Shown here one piece after another: positions 55,765-63,181 of a stretch of DNA of 64,000 nt. Origin of the DNA: Bradyrhizobium elkanii WSM2783 (lineage in GTDB: Bacteria; Pseudomonadota; Alphaproteobacteria; Rhizobiales; Xanthobacteraceae); NCBI RefSeq assembly GCF_000472865.1, contig NZ_AXAP01000011.1, positions 102,856 through 166,855 of the forward strand, given 5' to 3'. The translations under genes and the position numbers were made by a program. The notes below the pieces were generated by a model. It made no database searches, had not been told where the DNA came from, and was given only the letters and a program-made list of their open reading frames with translations. Each line of letters begins with the position of its first letter. The first letter of the stretch is position 1.

Positions 55765-55881
55765 ATGACGAACCAAGCGACCAAGATCCTGCTCGCCCTG
55801 CTGACCGTTCGCGATGATGACCGGCACAGCCTCGGCGCACTCTCGCACAATAGCGCAGGTTCTTACGAGGTGATTGAATGA
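55765..55881 (+). CDS. Possible 38-residue leader protein
   Basis: ATG 55765 starts MTNQATKILLALLTVRDDDR and ends TGA at 55881, overlapping the next start (ATGA). The tight overlap with two further coupled genes suggests a real small cistron. There is no known homologue and no strong ribosome binding site. Confidence 0.4.
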   Translation: MTNQATKILLALLTVRDDDRHSLGALSHNSAGSYEVIE

Positions 55882-56060
55882 GCCAACGCGAAGTCTGGGT
55901 CTTCTGCGATTGCCCGGGATGCCCGCACGAAGCCGACATTTCGGACGTTGACGGCATGAACCTCTGCGCAGAGTGCTTCATCGAACATTCGGACGGCAAG
56001 CTAATCGACAAGATCAAGTACGACGAAGATGGCGAGCCGTATATGGAGGATGAGTTGTGA
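55878..56060 (+). CDS. Small Cys-rich protein, possible zinc binder
   Basis: 60 residues: FCDCPGCPHEADIS and NLCAECFIEHSDG supply five Cys and two His, enough for a treble-clef-like zinc site, followed by a very acidic tail (DEDGEPYMEDEL). AGGTGA precedes ATG 55878. Its stop overlaps the next start (GTGA). Function unknown. Confidence 0.6.
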   Translation: MSQREVWVFCDCPGCPHEADISDVDGMNLCAECFIEHSDGKLIDKIKYDEDGEPYMEDEL

Positions 56061-56284
56061 GTGCCAAGATGGCCATAGCCGCACTGCTCGCCGTTCTGGC
56101 GACCGCAGCCTCGGCGCAACAGCGCGCATTCTACGACTCGTCCGGCAAAGTCGTCGGCCGTTCAACGACGGACAGTCAGGGAACGACGACGTTTTACGAC
56201 GGTCGCGGCCGGGTCACCGCGACGGAATTCAAAAGCGGGACTCTATACGACGAGCGCGGTCGGGTTTTGGGCAGGCGACAATGA
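56057..56284 (+). CDS. Small secreted protein with three YD-like repeats
   Basis: 75 residues: a signal peptide (MAIAALLAVLATAASAQ) and a mature part made of three short units, FYDSSGKVVGR, FYDGRGRVTAT and LYDERGRVLGR. They match the YDxxGRV core of Rhs/YD repeats. GTG 56057 overlaps the previous stop; ATG 56069 is an alternative start. It forms a coupled trio with the two upstream genes. Confidence 0.6.
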   Translation: MSAKMAIAALLAVLATAASAQQRAFYDSSGKVVGRSTTDSQGTTTFYDGRGRVTATEFKSGTLYDERGRVLGRRQ

Positions 56285-56333
56285 CGACCTACTCCGCTCG
56301 ATTTCACATTGCCTGACTTATGCCGCCGATCAC

Positions 56334-56576
56334 CTATAGCAAAGAGCCGAGAGCGGTGATCGCCACTCCGCACCGAATCATTTTGGTACTCCTTGCGAGC
56401 TGAGCTTCACGTCGCTGGTTTTGAGCCATCATCGCGCCGAGAGCACCTCCTTGGATATCGGTGCCGCCTTCATCACCCCCTGGGTTGTCACACACGATAA
56501 TGCTATCGAACGCCGCCCCGGCAAGAAGAGCGGCAAGGGGTAAGACGGCAAACAATGCCACTTTACCTACCTGCAC
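56334..56576 (-). CDS. Possible small membrane or secreted protein
   Basis: 80 residues from GTG 56576: a hydrophobic N-terminal segment (VALFAVLPLAALLAGAAF), a glycine-rich middle (NPGGDEGGTDIQGGALGA), and a weakly hydrophobic end. It follows the 193-residue gene by 17 bases on the same strand. No homologue known, so this is a moderate guess. Confidence 0.4.
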   Translation of the reverse strand: MQVGKVALFAVLPLAALLAGAAFDSIIVCDNPGGDEGGTDIQGGALGAMMAQNQRREAQLARSTKMIRCGVAITALGSLL

Positions 56577-56593
56577 CGTGAGCCTTTGGAAAG

Positions 56594-57175
56594 CTAAAGC
56601 TCGAAATCGATACGCTCTAACACCGTTTCTATGAAATCGAAGATGTAGACAGAAGCTTCCCAAAATTTCTTGTTCTGGGTACCCTTCAATTCTACTTCTC
56701 CGTCGCAATACCAACGTCTGCTAACTAACTCGTCGCCACTAAATCGGACGGCATCGTCATAAACCGCTCGAATTTCTTGAGCATGAATAATCTTGTTGCA
56801 CGCTTCACGCAGATTGAAATCTGCGACACTGCCGTCAACCCTCAGGAACCCAATCTCGTTCTGACCGCTAGTCTGGTTAGCGTGCTCCCTATACTCATCG
56901 GCCTTCGCGGAGGTCGAAGCGATGTCGTCAAACGTCCGCACCAAAACAGCGAGTCGAAGCAGTTTTTCGCACAACTCTCGTTCAGCTAATTCATGATGAA
57001 GCTGAAAGATTCGCGATTCGGAAGGCACTCCCTCATCTGGCTCGATATCCGCGCTGTCTCCAGCCAGCTCTCCGCTCGCTGCAACGATGTTCACTACGTC
57101 GAAGCAGAGACCTCGGATTTGATCAATGCTAATGGGATGTGTCTGGCCTTGACTGGACCAATATGGGTTCTTCAT
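56594..57175 (-). CDS. Hypothetical protein of low GC
   Basis: 193 residues, predicted mainly helical, with LHHELAERELCEKLLRLAVL, FNLREACNKIIHAQEI and WEASVYIFDFIETVLERI as the strongest-looking segments. There is no signal or membrane helix. The base composition is clearly lower in GC than the chromosome, a sign of transfer. LREACNKIIHA recurs in unnamed proteins of mobile elements, in my recollection, but I cannot assign a function. Confidence 0.65.
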   Translation of the reverse strand: MKNPYWSSQGQTHPISIDQIRGLCFDVVNIVAASGELAGDSADIEPDEGVPSESRIFQLHHELAERELCEKLLRLAVLVRTFDDIASTSAKADEYREHANQTSGQNEIGFLRVDGSVADFNLREACNKIIHAQEIRAVYDDAVRFSGDELVSRRWYCDGEVELKGTQNKKFWEASVYIFDFIETVLERIDFEL

Positions 57176-57749
57176 TCTTGTGCCAATACAACTCTAGAAC
57201 AAAAACTGCAAACCGGACCGCAGACTGAGAGCAAACGGTTAGAAGGTCCTCAAATGAGAACTTTGTAAGGGATACGGCGGCGCATCCGGAAACCAAGCAG
57301 GGCGGTGCCCCCGGGGCCGGTAAGGGCAAAGGCAAATTACAAGCCCGCCAGAATGGCGAGCTTCTATTCAGCAAAGATCTGTTTGGCCGCTGATGCGTCG
57401 GCACGCTGCGCGGTGTCTGGAGCGCCGACATCGAACGGGCGGAGCCCTTGAGGCGCGGTGTTCCCTGTGCCCCGCGCTCCCGGCGCGCTGTACGGCCGTC
57501 CTACGGTCTCGCTGCCCGTTGCTTGCTGCTCCCGATGTGCGGTGCCGTCCGTCATCGAGCGCTGGCAACGTGGCCGAGGTTCGAGGTGTGGTGCGATGCC
57601 CGAGGTCGAGGTCAGGGTGGGGTCAGCGCCGCTTGTGCTGCTTCGCGAAGATCGCGGCGGCGTAGTCCGATGCGACAGAACCGCGAGCGCGCACTCCGGT
57701 TCGAGATCGGAAATCTGTTCCTTCACTCAGGGGGTACGTGCGACTTGGC
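57176..57749. other. Region without confident genes
   Basis: 574 bases. Open frames exist on both strands (one of 120 codons on the minus strand at 57364-57726), but none has a ribosome binding site, motif or believable composition. It may contain decayed genes. Confidence 0.45.
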
Positions 57750-57959
57750 TTACTTCCTGTAGCGTTTGAGCAAGCCGTTCCAAGCCTTATTGGCGCCTCT
57801 GATATCGTCCCGCAGCTTCGCCTTCTCAAGCGTAACGAGATCACCGCAGCCCTCGCAGGCAAATTGCGGTTCGTCGTTAAGCCATGGCATCGCATTCTTA
57901 TATTCATGGCCGGAACCAGGACGCGGAGGATTGACGTTAGCATCGTAGCAGATTGCCAT
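57750..57959 (-). CDS. Small protein with CxxCG motif
   Basis: 69 residues from ATG 57959: MAICYDANVNPPRPGSGHEY, then FACEGCGDLVTLEKAKLRDD and a basic C-terminus (GLLKRYRK). The Cys pair plus nearby acidic and histidine residues could bind metal. It resembles small HNH-adjacent or phage proteins only in general style. Function unknown. Confidence 0.45.
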   Translation of the reverse strand: MAICYDANVNPPRPGSGHEYKNAMPWLNDEPQFACEGCGDLVTLEKAKLRDDIRGANKAWNGLLKRYRK

Positions 57960-58417
57960 GATCAAACTCTAGAGATTGCTGGACCGCATGCCTGAGGGAA
58001 GCGGACGGCTACCGCCAGTAACGATTTGGTACGCATGTGGGCCATCTCCTCTCTGAGGCGGACCACCTATTGGTAAATGGAGCAAACAAACTCGGAAATT
58101 CCGCTCCATGCCTTAGTGGCAAGCCCCTAAGTAGAGTCCCGGAGATGCCGCCGAAATGTCGTACTTTGGTGTGGATAGCGGTAACGGGGTTCGGCCCCGA
58201 TGCGACGCCAGCCACTGCCCCGACGCCTGCCCGTCGCTTGCCGCTCGGCTCTTGCACTGCGACCCGGTCGGTCGCCGCCGCGCGGGCGATGGTCTCCGGT
58301 GGGATTATCCACCACGGTGTTGGATTTGGGTTCACCGGCAACGTTGGGGCGAGGCAGGGAACTATTTTGGCAACAGCCGATTGAATCAGGTGCCAACGCG
58401 CACAAGGAGGTGCTGCC
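57960..58417. other. Region without confident genes
   Basis: 458 bases with mixed composition. Overlapping open frames on several phases look like shadows. The last ten bases include the strong ribosome binding site of the next small gene. Confidence 0.4.
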
Positions 58418-58567
58418 ATGCGCCTTCAGACATATCGGGACGAAAATCACTCCAGACACGTCGATTTCGTCGGCCACCACTGGTCAATTGACCTAGTCAC
58501 CATAGCGGCTTCTGGCATCCTAGTGGTGGGCTTCGCCTGTGCCGTCGTAGCCCTCTGGGTCCACTAG
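58418..58567 (+). CDS. 49-residue single-helix membrane protein
   Basis: ATG 58418 is preceded by AAGGAGG at 58404-58410, the strongest ribosome binding site in the island. The product has a charged N-terminal half (MRLQTYRDENHSRHVDFV) and one membrane helix (TIAASGILVVGFACAVVALW). Small membrane proteins of this type occur in phage and stress contexts. No homologue known. Confidence 0.6.
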   Translation: MRLQTYRDENHSRHVDFVGHHWSIDLVTIAASGILVVGFACAVVALWVH

Positions 58568-58630
58568 CCGAGCCGGGCAAACATCGTGGGGCCGCCGCTG
58601 TCATTGAGCTTGTCTGCTCCAAAATAAGCT

Positions 58631-58882
58631 TTAGTCGTCGCGGCGATGCCGCCGATAATCTGCGGGCACTTGCGCGCTCGCAAAATATGGATTGATGACG
58701 CACACTGCTGCGCGGCCCGATGCCGACGCCTTGCACTGAGGCAACGACGTGTAGCGACATTCGTAATAGTGGCCGTGCGCACGCAGGCAAACCGGATAAG
58801 CCGGATCGTACGTCTGAGCCTGAGCCGGTGCCGTTGTCAAAACCGTCGTGATCGTCAAAATCGCCAAGGCCAGAATGCGCAT
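58631..58882 (-). CDS. DUF3551 secreted protein
   Basis: 83 residues: a signal peptide ending at AQA (MRILALAILTITTVLTTAPA), then YPVCLRAHGHYYECRYTSLP with four to five cysteines and the CVINPYFA end typical of DUF3551, a small family abundant in Bradyrhizobium. CCAAGGAGG lies just upstream of ATG 58882. Function unknown. Confidence 0.85.
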   Translation of the reverse strand: MRILALAILTITTVLTTAPAQAQTYDPAYPVCLRAHGHYYECRYTSLPQCKASASGRAAVCVINPYFASAQVPADYRRHRRDD

Positions 58883-59012
58883 CAGAACCTCCTTGGGGAC
58901 TATTTGCGCCCTCGCCCGAGGGGAGCATCCAACCGGAGTCGAAGGGGAGGACGCAAGAGCGCGGGTGGGATGGCGAGCGCCATAATCCTTCGTATCGGCC
59001 CGTGATGCCTTA

Positions 59013-59051
59013 CGTTCAATTGAGCCGCTGATCGCGATCATCTTAGATAGC
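59013..59051 (-). repeat. 39-bp inverted repeat, left arm
   Basis: Reverse complement matches 59544-59582 at 37 of 39 positions. On the minus strand it reads GCTATCTAAGATGATCGCG and then on through GGCTCAATTGAACG. The two mismatches fall in one codon of a shared MIAI(S/G)GSIER reading. Confidence 0.85.
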
Positions 59052-59120
59052 GTATGCGGTAGCGAACCCCCCAGCATCACTTCGCTATCGCTGCCCGCCT
59101 TGAGCGTCCCCGAGGCGGTG

Positions 59121-59155
59121 GGCCGCCTGTGGCAACGCAGGCGGCCTTTCTTTTT
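59121..59155 (+). terminator. Orphan intrinsic terminator
   Basis: A perfect 9-bp stem GGCCGCCTG / CAGGCGGCC with an 8-base loop, followed by TTTCTTTTT. It lies on the plus strand with no plus-strand gene in the preceding 550 bases, so it may end a small RNA. Confidence 0.8.
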
Positions 59156-59321
59156 GTGTGCACCCCCATCGGTTTCTCGGGTCCTTTGGGGAGCGTGAGA
59201 ACTGCGGGGGCCGCGCGACGGCCCGGTACGAATATATTTGCAATTCATCATATCGCGGTAAATTATATCCTCTCCACTGCCCGCACCGGGAGATGATCGG
59301 GTGTCCGTCGTCCCGACCACA

Positions 59322-59480
59322 TCACGCCGACATATTTGACGCTGCACCGGATGACGATGCCACGCCGTTCGAGCCAATCCGTTCTGACCTTCCTGCCGCG
59401 CACGAGGGCTTTGGCGAAGCGATGTACCAGTTGACCTCGTCGCCGCGCTTGAATGGACCGTTATCGTTGACCTGTCTCAT
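59322..59480 (-). CDS. Possible 52-residue protein
   Basis: ATG 59480 with AAGGA immediately upstream starts MRQVNDNGPFKRGDEVNWYI, which reads like a small beta domain, then degrades into a Ser/Ala/Gly-rich end. It could be a truncated gene. No homologue known. Confidence 0.33.
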   Translation of the reverse strand: MRQVNDNGPFKRGDEVNWYIASPKPSCAAGRSERIGSNGVASSSGAASNMSA

Positions 59481-59792
59481 TCCTTGCCGTCTCGATCCGT
59501 TCGCGGACTGCATCGCAGTCCTCAAATTACAGTGGCGAACTTTGCTATCTAAGATGATCGCGATCGGTGGCTCAATTGAACGCAGGGAAGCGCCGGGCAC
59601 CTGAAGGGGGCACGGGACCGATACGAAGGTTAATGGCGTTGCGCGTGGCGCATGTGAACCTGCAAGCGCCGATTTTCGTCGCATTGATGGCGAATTTCGT
59701 CGATCAATTGCCGGATCTCGTTGCCGACAAAACCGTGATGCCGCGCTTGGACGATTCGTAAAGCGGGTCCAGCTCTTCGGAGGTCATGAAGG
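59481..59792. other. Non-coding stretch with the second inverted-repeat arm
   Basis: 312 bases with no convincing gene. It contains the right arm of the 39-bp inverted repeat (59544-59582). Confidence 0.4.
59544..59582 (+). repeat. 39-bp inverted repeat, right arm
   Basis: Partner of 59013-59051 in opposite orientation with 492 bases between. A short reading frame from the internal ATG ends after 16 codons here. Confidence 0.85.
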
Positions 59793-60095
59793 TCATTGGA
59801 GTGGCCGCGCGTTGTTGTATTCGAGGTCGCTGATTGCGTCGGCGATGTTGCCCGAGATTACCGCTCGTAAGATCCGGGTGTGGCAATCGTCGAAGGAGGG
59901 CTCGGTGCCGTCCGGCAACCTCGCGGTTTCGACCATCTGCAGGGCAGTAGTGTCGTGAAGCGCCATCAGCACTATGATTGTCAACCGCAGCGCCTGCTCG
60001 TCGTCGTCCAACATCCGGGTGACCGAGGTAATCGCTTCGTTCGCGCGGTCCGCCGCGAGCAAACACAGCTTCTCATGCTCACGGGATGAAAGCAT
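59793..60095 (-). CDS. Hypothetical helical protein
   Basis: 100 residues from ATG 60095: MLSSREHEKLCLLAADRANE, RMLDDDEQALRLTIIVLMAL, DDCHTRILRAVISGNIADAI. It is all-helical and acidic, with no signal. AAAGGGG precedes the start inside the upstream gene, whose end overlaps it by 17 bases, so translation is coupled. Function unknown. Confidence 0.6.
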   Translation of the reverse strand: MLSSREHEKLCLLAADRANEAITSVTRMLDDDEQALRLTIIVLMALHDTTALQMVETARLPDGTEPSFDDCHTRILRAVISGNIADAISDLEYNNARPLQ

Positions 60096-60294
60096 GGTTA
60101 TTCCCCTTTCGTTTCTTTTTAGTGGGTCGGCTTTTGTTGTCTGAGTTGTGTGCACTGCAGCGCCGCCGCGCCAGTTCGGCTCGCGGCATCGTGTTCGCGG
60201 CCGAACCATTGTAGGGATCTGGTCCATGCAATCGATTGCGGCCACCAAACTTGGCGCGGTTCATCCACGTCTCCACGATCTTCTCGTCGTCCAT
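60079..60294 (-). CDS. Small basic hypothetical protein
   Basis: About 71 residues from ATG 60294 (MDDEKIVETWMNRAKFGGRN) with a strongly basic end (RPTKKKRKGNNHAFIP). ATG 60333 would add 13 residues. It overlaps the following gene, which argues that both are translated. The basic tail suggests nucleic acid contact, but that is a guess. Confidence 0.42.
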   Translation of the reverse strand: MDDEKIVETWMNRAKFGGRNRLHGPDPYNGSAANTMPRAELARRRCSAHNSDNKSRPTKKKRKGNNHAFIP

Positions 60295-60483
60295 CGCCGC
60301 CCGCGGCATCCGGAACAGCCCGCACATCTCCATGCGGGGATGATGTCGAGCGTGCCGTCCTTACCGGCGCTGCGACCGCGTTGTCCTGTCCCAAGACTAG
60401 GACACCAGCTCAATCGGAGGGTCCGAAGCACATGTCCGATCGTCCAAAGGCTTAGCCCCGGCACAGTGCGGGACGCACGCCGT

Positions 60484-61038
60484 TTACTTGCCCTGCTGCT
60501 TCAGCGCCCACAGCCGGTAGGCTTCCTCGATGTACGGGTCCGGTGCTGTCGGTGGCGGGATCAGCTTCGCGCCCTCGTTGCGGAAGTGATCGAGGCCACG
60601 CCCGAGCTTGCGGCCTTCCAGCGTGTGCTGGTCGAGAGCGAAGTCCGGTATCTCGGGGACGTGGCCCTCAAGCATCGACCGCAACCCGATTGCCGCTGCG
60701 AAGTGACAGCCCGCACGCGACTTCGGCGATCGGCACATGATGCGGATCGCATTGCCCACCATCAACCGGGCTTCGCCGATGCTCTTGCTGTACCGCTCCC
60801 TCGACGCTGCGAGCGAGGCGGCGACGAACGGGAAGACGTGCGGCGCTGCCAGGGTGTCGAGGTCTTCATGGCAAATGACTTCGAGCCTGTTGCAGACCAT
60901 GGTGTGGAAGGCTTTAGAGGTGTGCATGAGTTCGATGGCGAACTCCATGGCTTCACGCTCCACGCCGCGCCTGATCGCCTTCTGTAGGGCAGAGACGCAG
61001 GCCATTGCGGGAAGGCCGTTGCGGGTATCGGGGATCAC
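60484..61038 (-). CDS. Stand-alone RarA/MgsA C-terminal-like protein
   Basis: 184 residues. SALQKAIRRGVEREAMEFAI, a middle LEVICHEDLDTLAAP, MCRSPKSRAGCHFAAAIGL, then HTLEGRKLGRGLDHFRNEGA follow the order of the C-terminal helical domain of RarA/MgsA-type ATPases (SALHKSIRGSD, SEDIGLADP, SPKSN). The AAA+ ATPase part is absent. It could modulate the host RarA oligomer at stalled forks, or serve the island. GTG 61038 overlaps the stop of the upstream gene (GTGA). Confidence 0.7.
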   Translation of the reverse strand: MIPDTRNGLPAMACVSALQKAIRRGVEREAMEFAIELMHTSKAFHTMVCNRLEVICHEDLDTLAAPHVFPFVAASLAASRERYSKSIGEARLMVGNAIRIMCRSPKSRAGCHFAAAIGLRSMLEGHVPEIPDFALDQHTLEGRKLGRGLDHFRNEGAKLIPPPTAPDPYIEEAYRLWALKQQGK

Positions 61039-61202
61039 TGGCTTGCTCCGTCTAGCGAGACGGGGCCGACAACGATGGTCTCGCCCGGTACCTTTGCCGC
61101 GACGAGCGCGCGGGCCTGTTCGAGCGAATAGGCGTAGACGGTGAAAAGCGGCTGCGGGTTCTGGGCGGGCCGGAGGATGGCGAAGTGCTTCGGGGTCTGC
61201 AC
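61035..61202 (-). CDS. 55-residue hypothetical protein coupled to the RarA-like gene
   Basis: From GTG 61202: MQTPKHFAILRPAQNPQPLF, VYAYSLEQARALVAAKVPGE, then TIVVGPVSLDGASQ. It looks like a small alpha/beta domain. Its stop overlaps the next start (GTGA). The 14 bases around both starts are identical (GGAGCAAGCCAGTG), so the two genes share an initiation region. Confidence 0.62.
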   Translation of the reverse strand: MQTPKHFAILRPAQNPQPLFTVYAYSLEQARALVAAKVPGETIVVGPVSLDGASQ

Positions 61203-61330
61203 TGGCTTGCTCCTGTCGGTTGGTGGTCTAACCGTTCAGCCACCAGTGGCGCGTGCAGTAAAACATTGTTTTTGCTGGTAAATTCATTATCCCGCATGAT
61301 TACGGCCGTCCTTGTGCTTGCGCTTTGCAG

Positions 61331-61348
61331 GTGCGTCAGATGACGCAC
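61331..61348. promoter_or_regulatory. Candidate operator palindrome in a divergent region
   Basis: GTGCGTCA and TGACGCAC flank a GA centre, with perfect 8-bp arms. It lies between the divergent small-gene operon (start 61202) and the zinc-ribbon-like gene (start 61445), where a repressor would control both. Confidence 0.5.
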
Positions 61349-61444
61349 TGTCTTGCGGGCGCGTCGCCTTGTGCCCGGCGCGCTATCCACCGCAATTCCT
61401 AGTGGCTTGCCCGCCGTGCGCCGCCCGGCGCACCTTCCGCCTGC

Positions 61445-61858
61445 ATGGGCACCAAATCGCGAGAGCGCGTCCATGGCGCGTCGGTCAGGGCGGCGGCCGA
61501 GGAAGCGGCCGAGGCGCGCAAGCAGGCCGACCGGCTCGCCTGTGAGGCTTGGAACAAGCGCATGCTGGCGTTTCAGGGTCCGGCGCAGCCATCGCCGACG
61601 CTGGGCGATGCCCTCAACGCCGGATACTGCTACCTCGAAGTGAAGTGTCTCGGCTGCGAAACGCATCAGACTGTCGCGCTCGACATCGTGCGGCGACCGA
61701 AGTCAACGCCGATCCAAGAGCTGGAGCGCTACATGCGCTGCAAGCTGTGCTCGGAGCAGCGCAGCTATGCCTACAAGCGGAGCCATCTCGTGGCGCTGCG
61801 GACCACCAAGATTTCAGCCAGCGATCCACCATCTACGTGGTGGCCGGGGGAGCGATAG
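61445..61858 (+). CDS. Conserved island protein with zinc-ribbon-like Cys pairs
   Basis: 137 residues. A helical, Ala/Arg-rich N-terminus (SVRAAAEEAAEARKQADRLA) is followed by VKCLGCETHQTVALDIVRRP and ERYMRCKLCSEQRSYAYKRS. The two CxxC pairs 40 residues apart suit a zinc ribbon. I have seen relatives on rhizobial mobile elements but know no function. The next gene begins two bases after the stop. Confidence 0.65.
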   Translation: MGTKSRERVHGASVRAAAEEAAEARKQADRLACEAWNKRMLAFQGPAQPSPTLGDALNAGYCYLEVKCLGCETHQTVALDIVRRPKSTPIQELERYMRCKLCSEQRSYAYKRSHLVALRTTKISASDPPSTWWPGER

Positions 61859-61859
61859 T

Positions 61860-62381
61860 ATGCCCACGAAAGAGCAATGGAAGAACGCGTATGCGACAAT
61901 TGGCGAAATGGTTTTGCTTTACACCGCGCTCGATCACCAACTAAATCATATCATCATTGAGGTGATGTACCTCTCCACGTCGCCGATGCTGGAAACCATA
62001 GTCGCGACCCTCGACCCTCGGCAAAAGATTGAAATCCTAAAGAGCCGTGCGGCTCACCTCAGACAACCGAATTGGAAGAAAGCCGTCAAAGCGCATGCGG
62101 ACCAACTAGAGCGCGTAGCAAAGATCAGAAACGCTGTCTGCCATACACCGTTGGTCCCCAACAAGAAGGGTGACGGTTTCGAGTTTGCTCCACAGGCCGC
62201 CACCAAACTGCTAAAGAGCATGACGGTCAGGAGCAAGGACGACTATTCGATTACACGTTTAACGTTGGATGATGTTCAGGAAGCCAAAACTTTGGCGATA
62301 AAGGCATTGGGTAGTGGCGAAGATATTCTGGCGAACTTCGCAATGCTTCGCTCTGCGTTGGAAGAGAAAGCTGGGGCATAA
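61860..62381 (+). CDS. HEPN-like helical protein
   Basis: 173 residues of low GC. An all-helical body (ATIGEMVLLYTALDHQLNHI) is followed by ERVAKIRNAVCHTPLVP. Arg90-Asn91-x3-His95 fits the Rx4-6H active site of HEPN ribonucleases, found in many toxins and antiphage proteins. No nucleotidyltransferase partner is adjacent. The HEPN assignment rests on one motif and the helical pattern. It starts two bases after the previous stop. Confidence 0.55.
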   Translation: MPTKEQWKNAYATIGEMVLLYTALDHQLNHIIIEVMYLSTSPMLETIVATLDPRQKIEILKSRAAHLRQPNWKKAVKAHADQLERVAKIRNAVCHTPLVPNKKGDGFEFAPQAATKLLKSMTVRSKDDYSITRLTLDDVQEAKTLAIKALGSGEDILANFAMLRSALEEKAGA

Positions 62382-62402
62382 ATCGCGGGCTTTTGCTGGA
62401 TC

Positions 62403-63065
62403 GTGTGCAACCTCTACAGCATCACCACCAACCAAGCCGCGATCATCGCGCTGTTCCGCGTGATCAACCGCTACGTCGGCAACCTCGCGCCGATGCCGGG
62501 CGTGTTTCCGGACTACCCGGCACCAGTGGTGCGCAACTCGGGCGGCGAACTCGAAATGACGATGATGCGCTGGGGCATGCCGCCGCCACCACGAGCCGGT
62601 GGATACCCGGTAACTAACATCCGCAATACGTCATCGCCACACTGGCGGGCGTGGCTCAGCGCTGAGAACCGCTGCCTTGTCCCGGCCAACAGCTTCGCCG
62701 AGTACGCGCCGGAGCTAAACCCGGAGACGAAGAAAAAGGACGTGGTCTGGTTCGCGCTCGCCGACGAGCGTCCGCTGTTCGCGTTCGCGGGCGTGTGGAT
62801 GACGTTCAACGGTGAACGCGGCACGAAGTCCAAGCCGGTGCCGGGGCCGCACCTTGTCTACGGCTTCCTGACAACCGCGCCCAACGCTGTAGTCGAGCCG
62901 ATCCACCCTATGGCAATGCCGGTGATCCTGACCACCGACGAGGAGCGTGACGTCTGGATGCGCGCGGCGTGGGATGAGGCCAAGGCGCTGCAGCGGCCGC
63001 TGCCGGATGACGCGCTCAGGATCGTTATGCGCGGGGCGGACAAGGAAGATCGGGTGGCGGCCTAA
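62403..63065 (+). CDS. SOS response-associated peptidase (SRAP, YedK/HMCES-like)
   Basis: A 220-residue SRAP protein. The GTG start leads to MCNLYSITT, so Cys2 becomes the N-terminal catalytic cysteine. Conserved Asn in [11 protein letters not shown] (72, 75), Glu100 in NSFAEY, and His168 in [10 protein letters not shown] complete the active site. SRAP proteins covalently cap abasic sites in single-stranded DNA. Here it is island cargo next to a HEPN-like gene. Confidence 0.92.
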   Translation: MCNLYSITTNQAAIIALFRVINRYVGNLAPMPGVFPDYPAPVVRNSGGELEMTMMRWGMPPPPRAGGYPVTNIRNTSSPHWRAWLSAENRCLVPANSFAEYAPELNPETKKKDVVWFALADERPLFAFAGVWMTFNGERGTKSKPVPGPHLVYGFLTTAPNAVVEPIHPMAMPVILTTDEERDVWMRAAWDEAKALQRPLPDDALRIVMRGADKEDRVAA

Positions 63066-63181
63066 CGCAGGTAATTCGCTGCGGAGTGCCTCAAACTCGG
63101 TCAAAAAGCTTTGGAATAAGCGTTCTTGCACCTTTGCAGTCCCTGCAACCGGCGATAGTTTCAGCTTTGGGGGACCCTGCA

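Larger units (their letters stand above)
58883..59321. other. Non-coding stretch with an inverted-repeat arm and an orphan terminator
   Basis: It contains the upstream region of the DUF3551 gene, the first arm of a 39-bp inverted repeat (59013-59051) and a plus-strand terminator (59121-59155). No gene is visible on the plus strand before the terminator. Confidence 0.5.

Noticed and set aside
57364..57726. 120-codon minus-strand frame in the island
   Set aside because: No ribosome binding site, no motif, and a Ser/Thr/Pro/Arg-rich product; overlapping frames look equally open.
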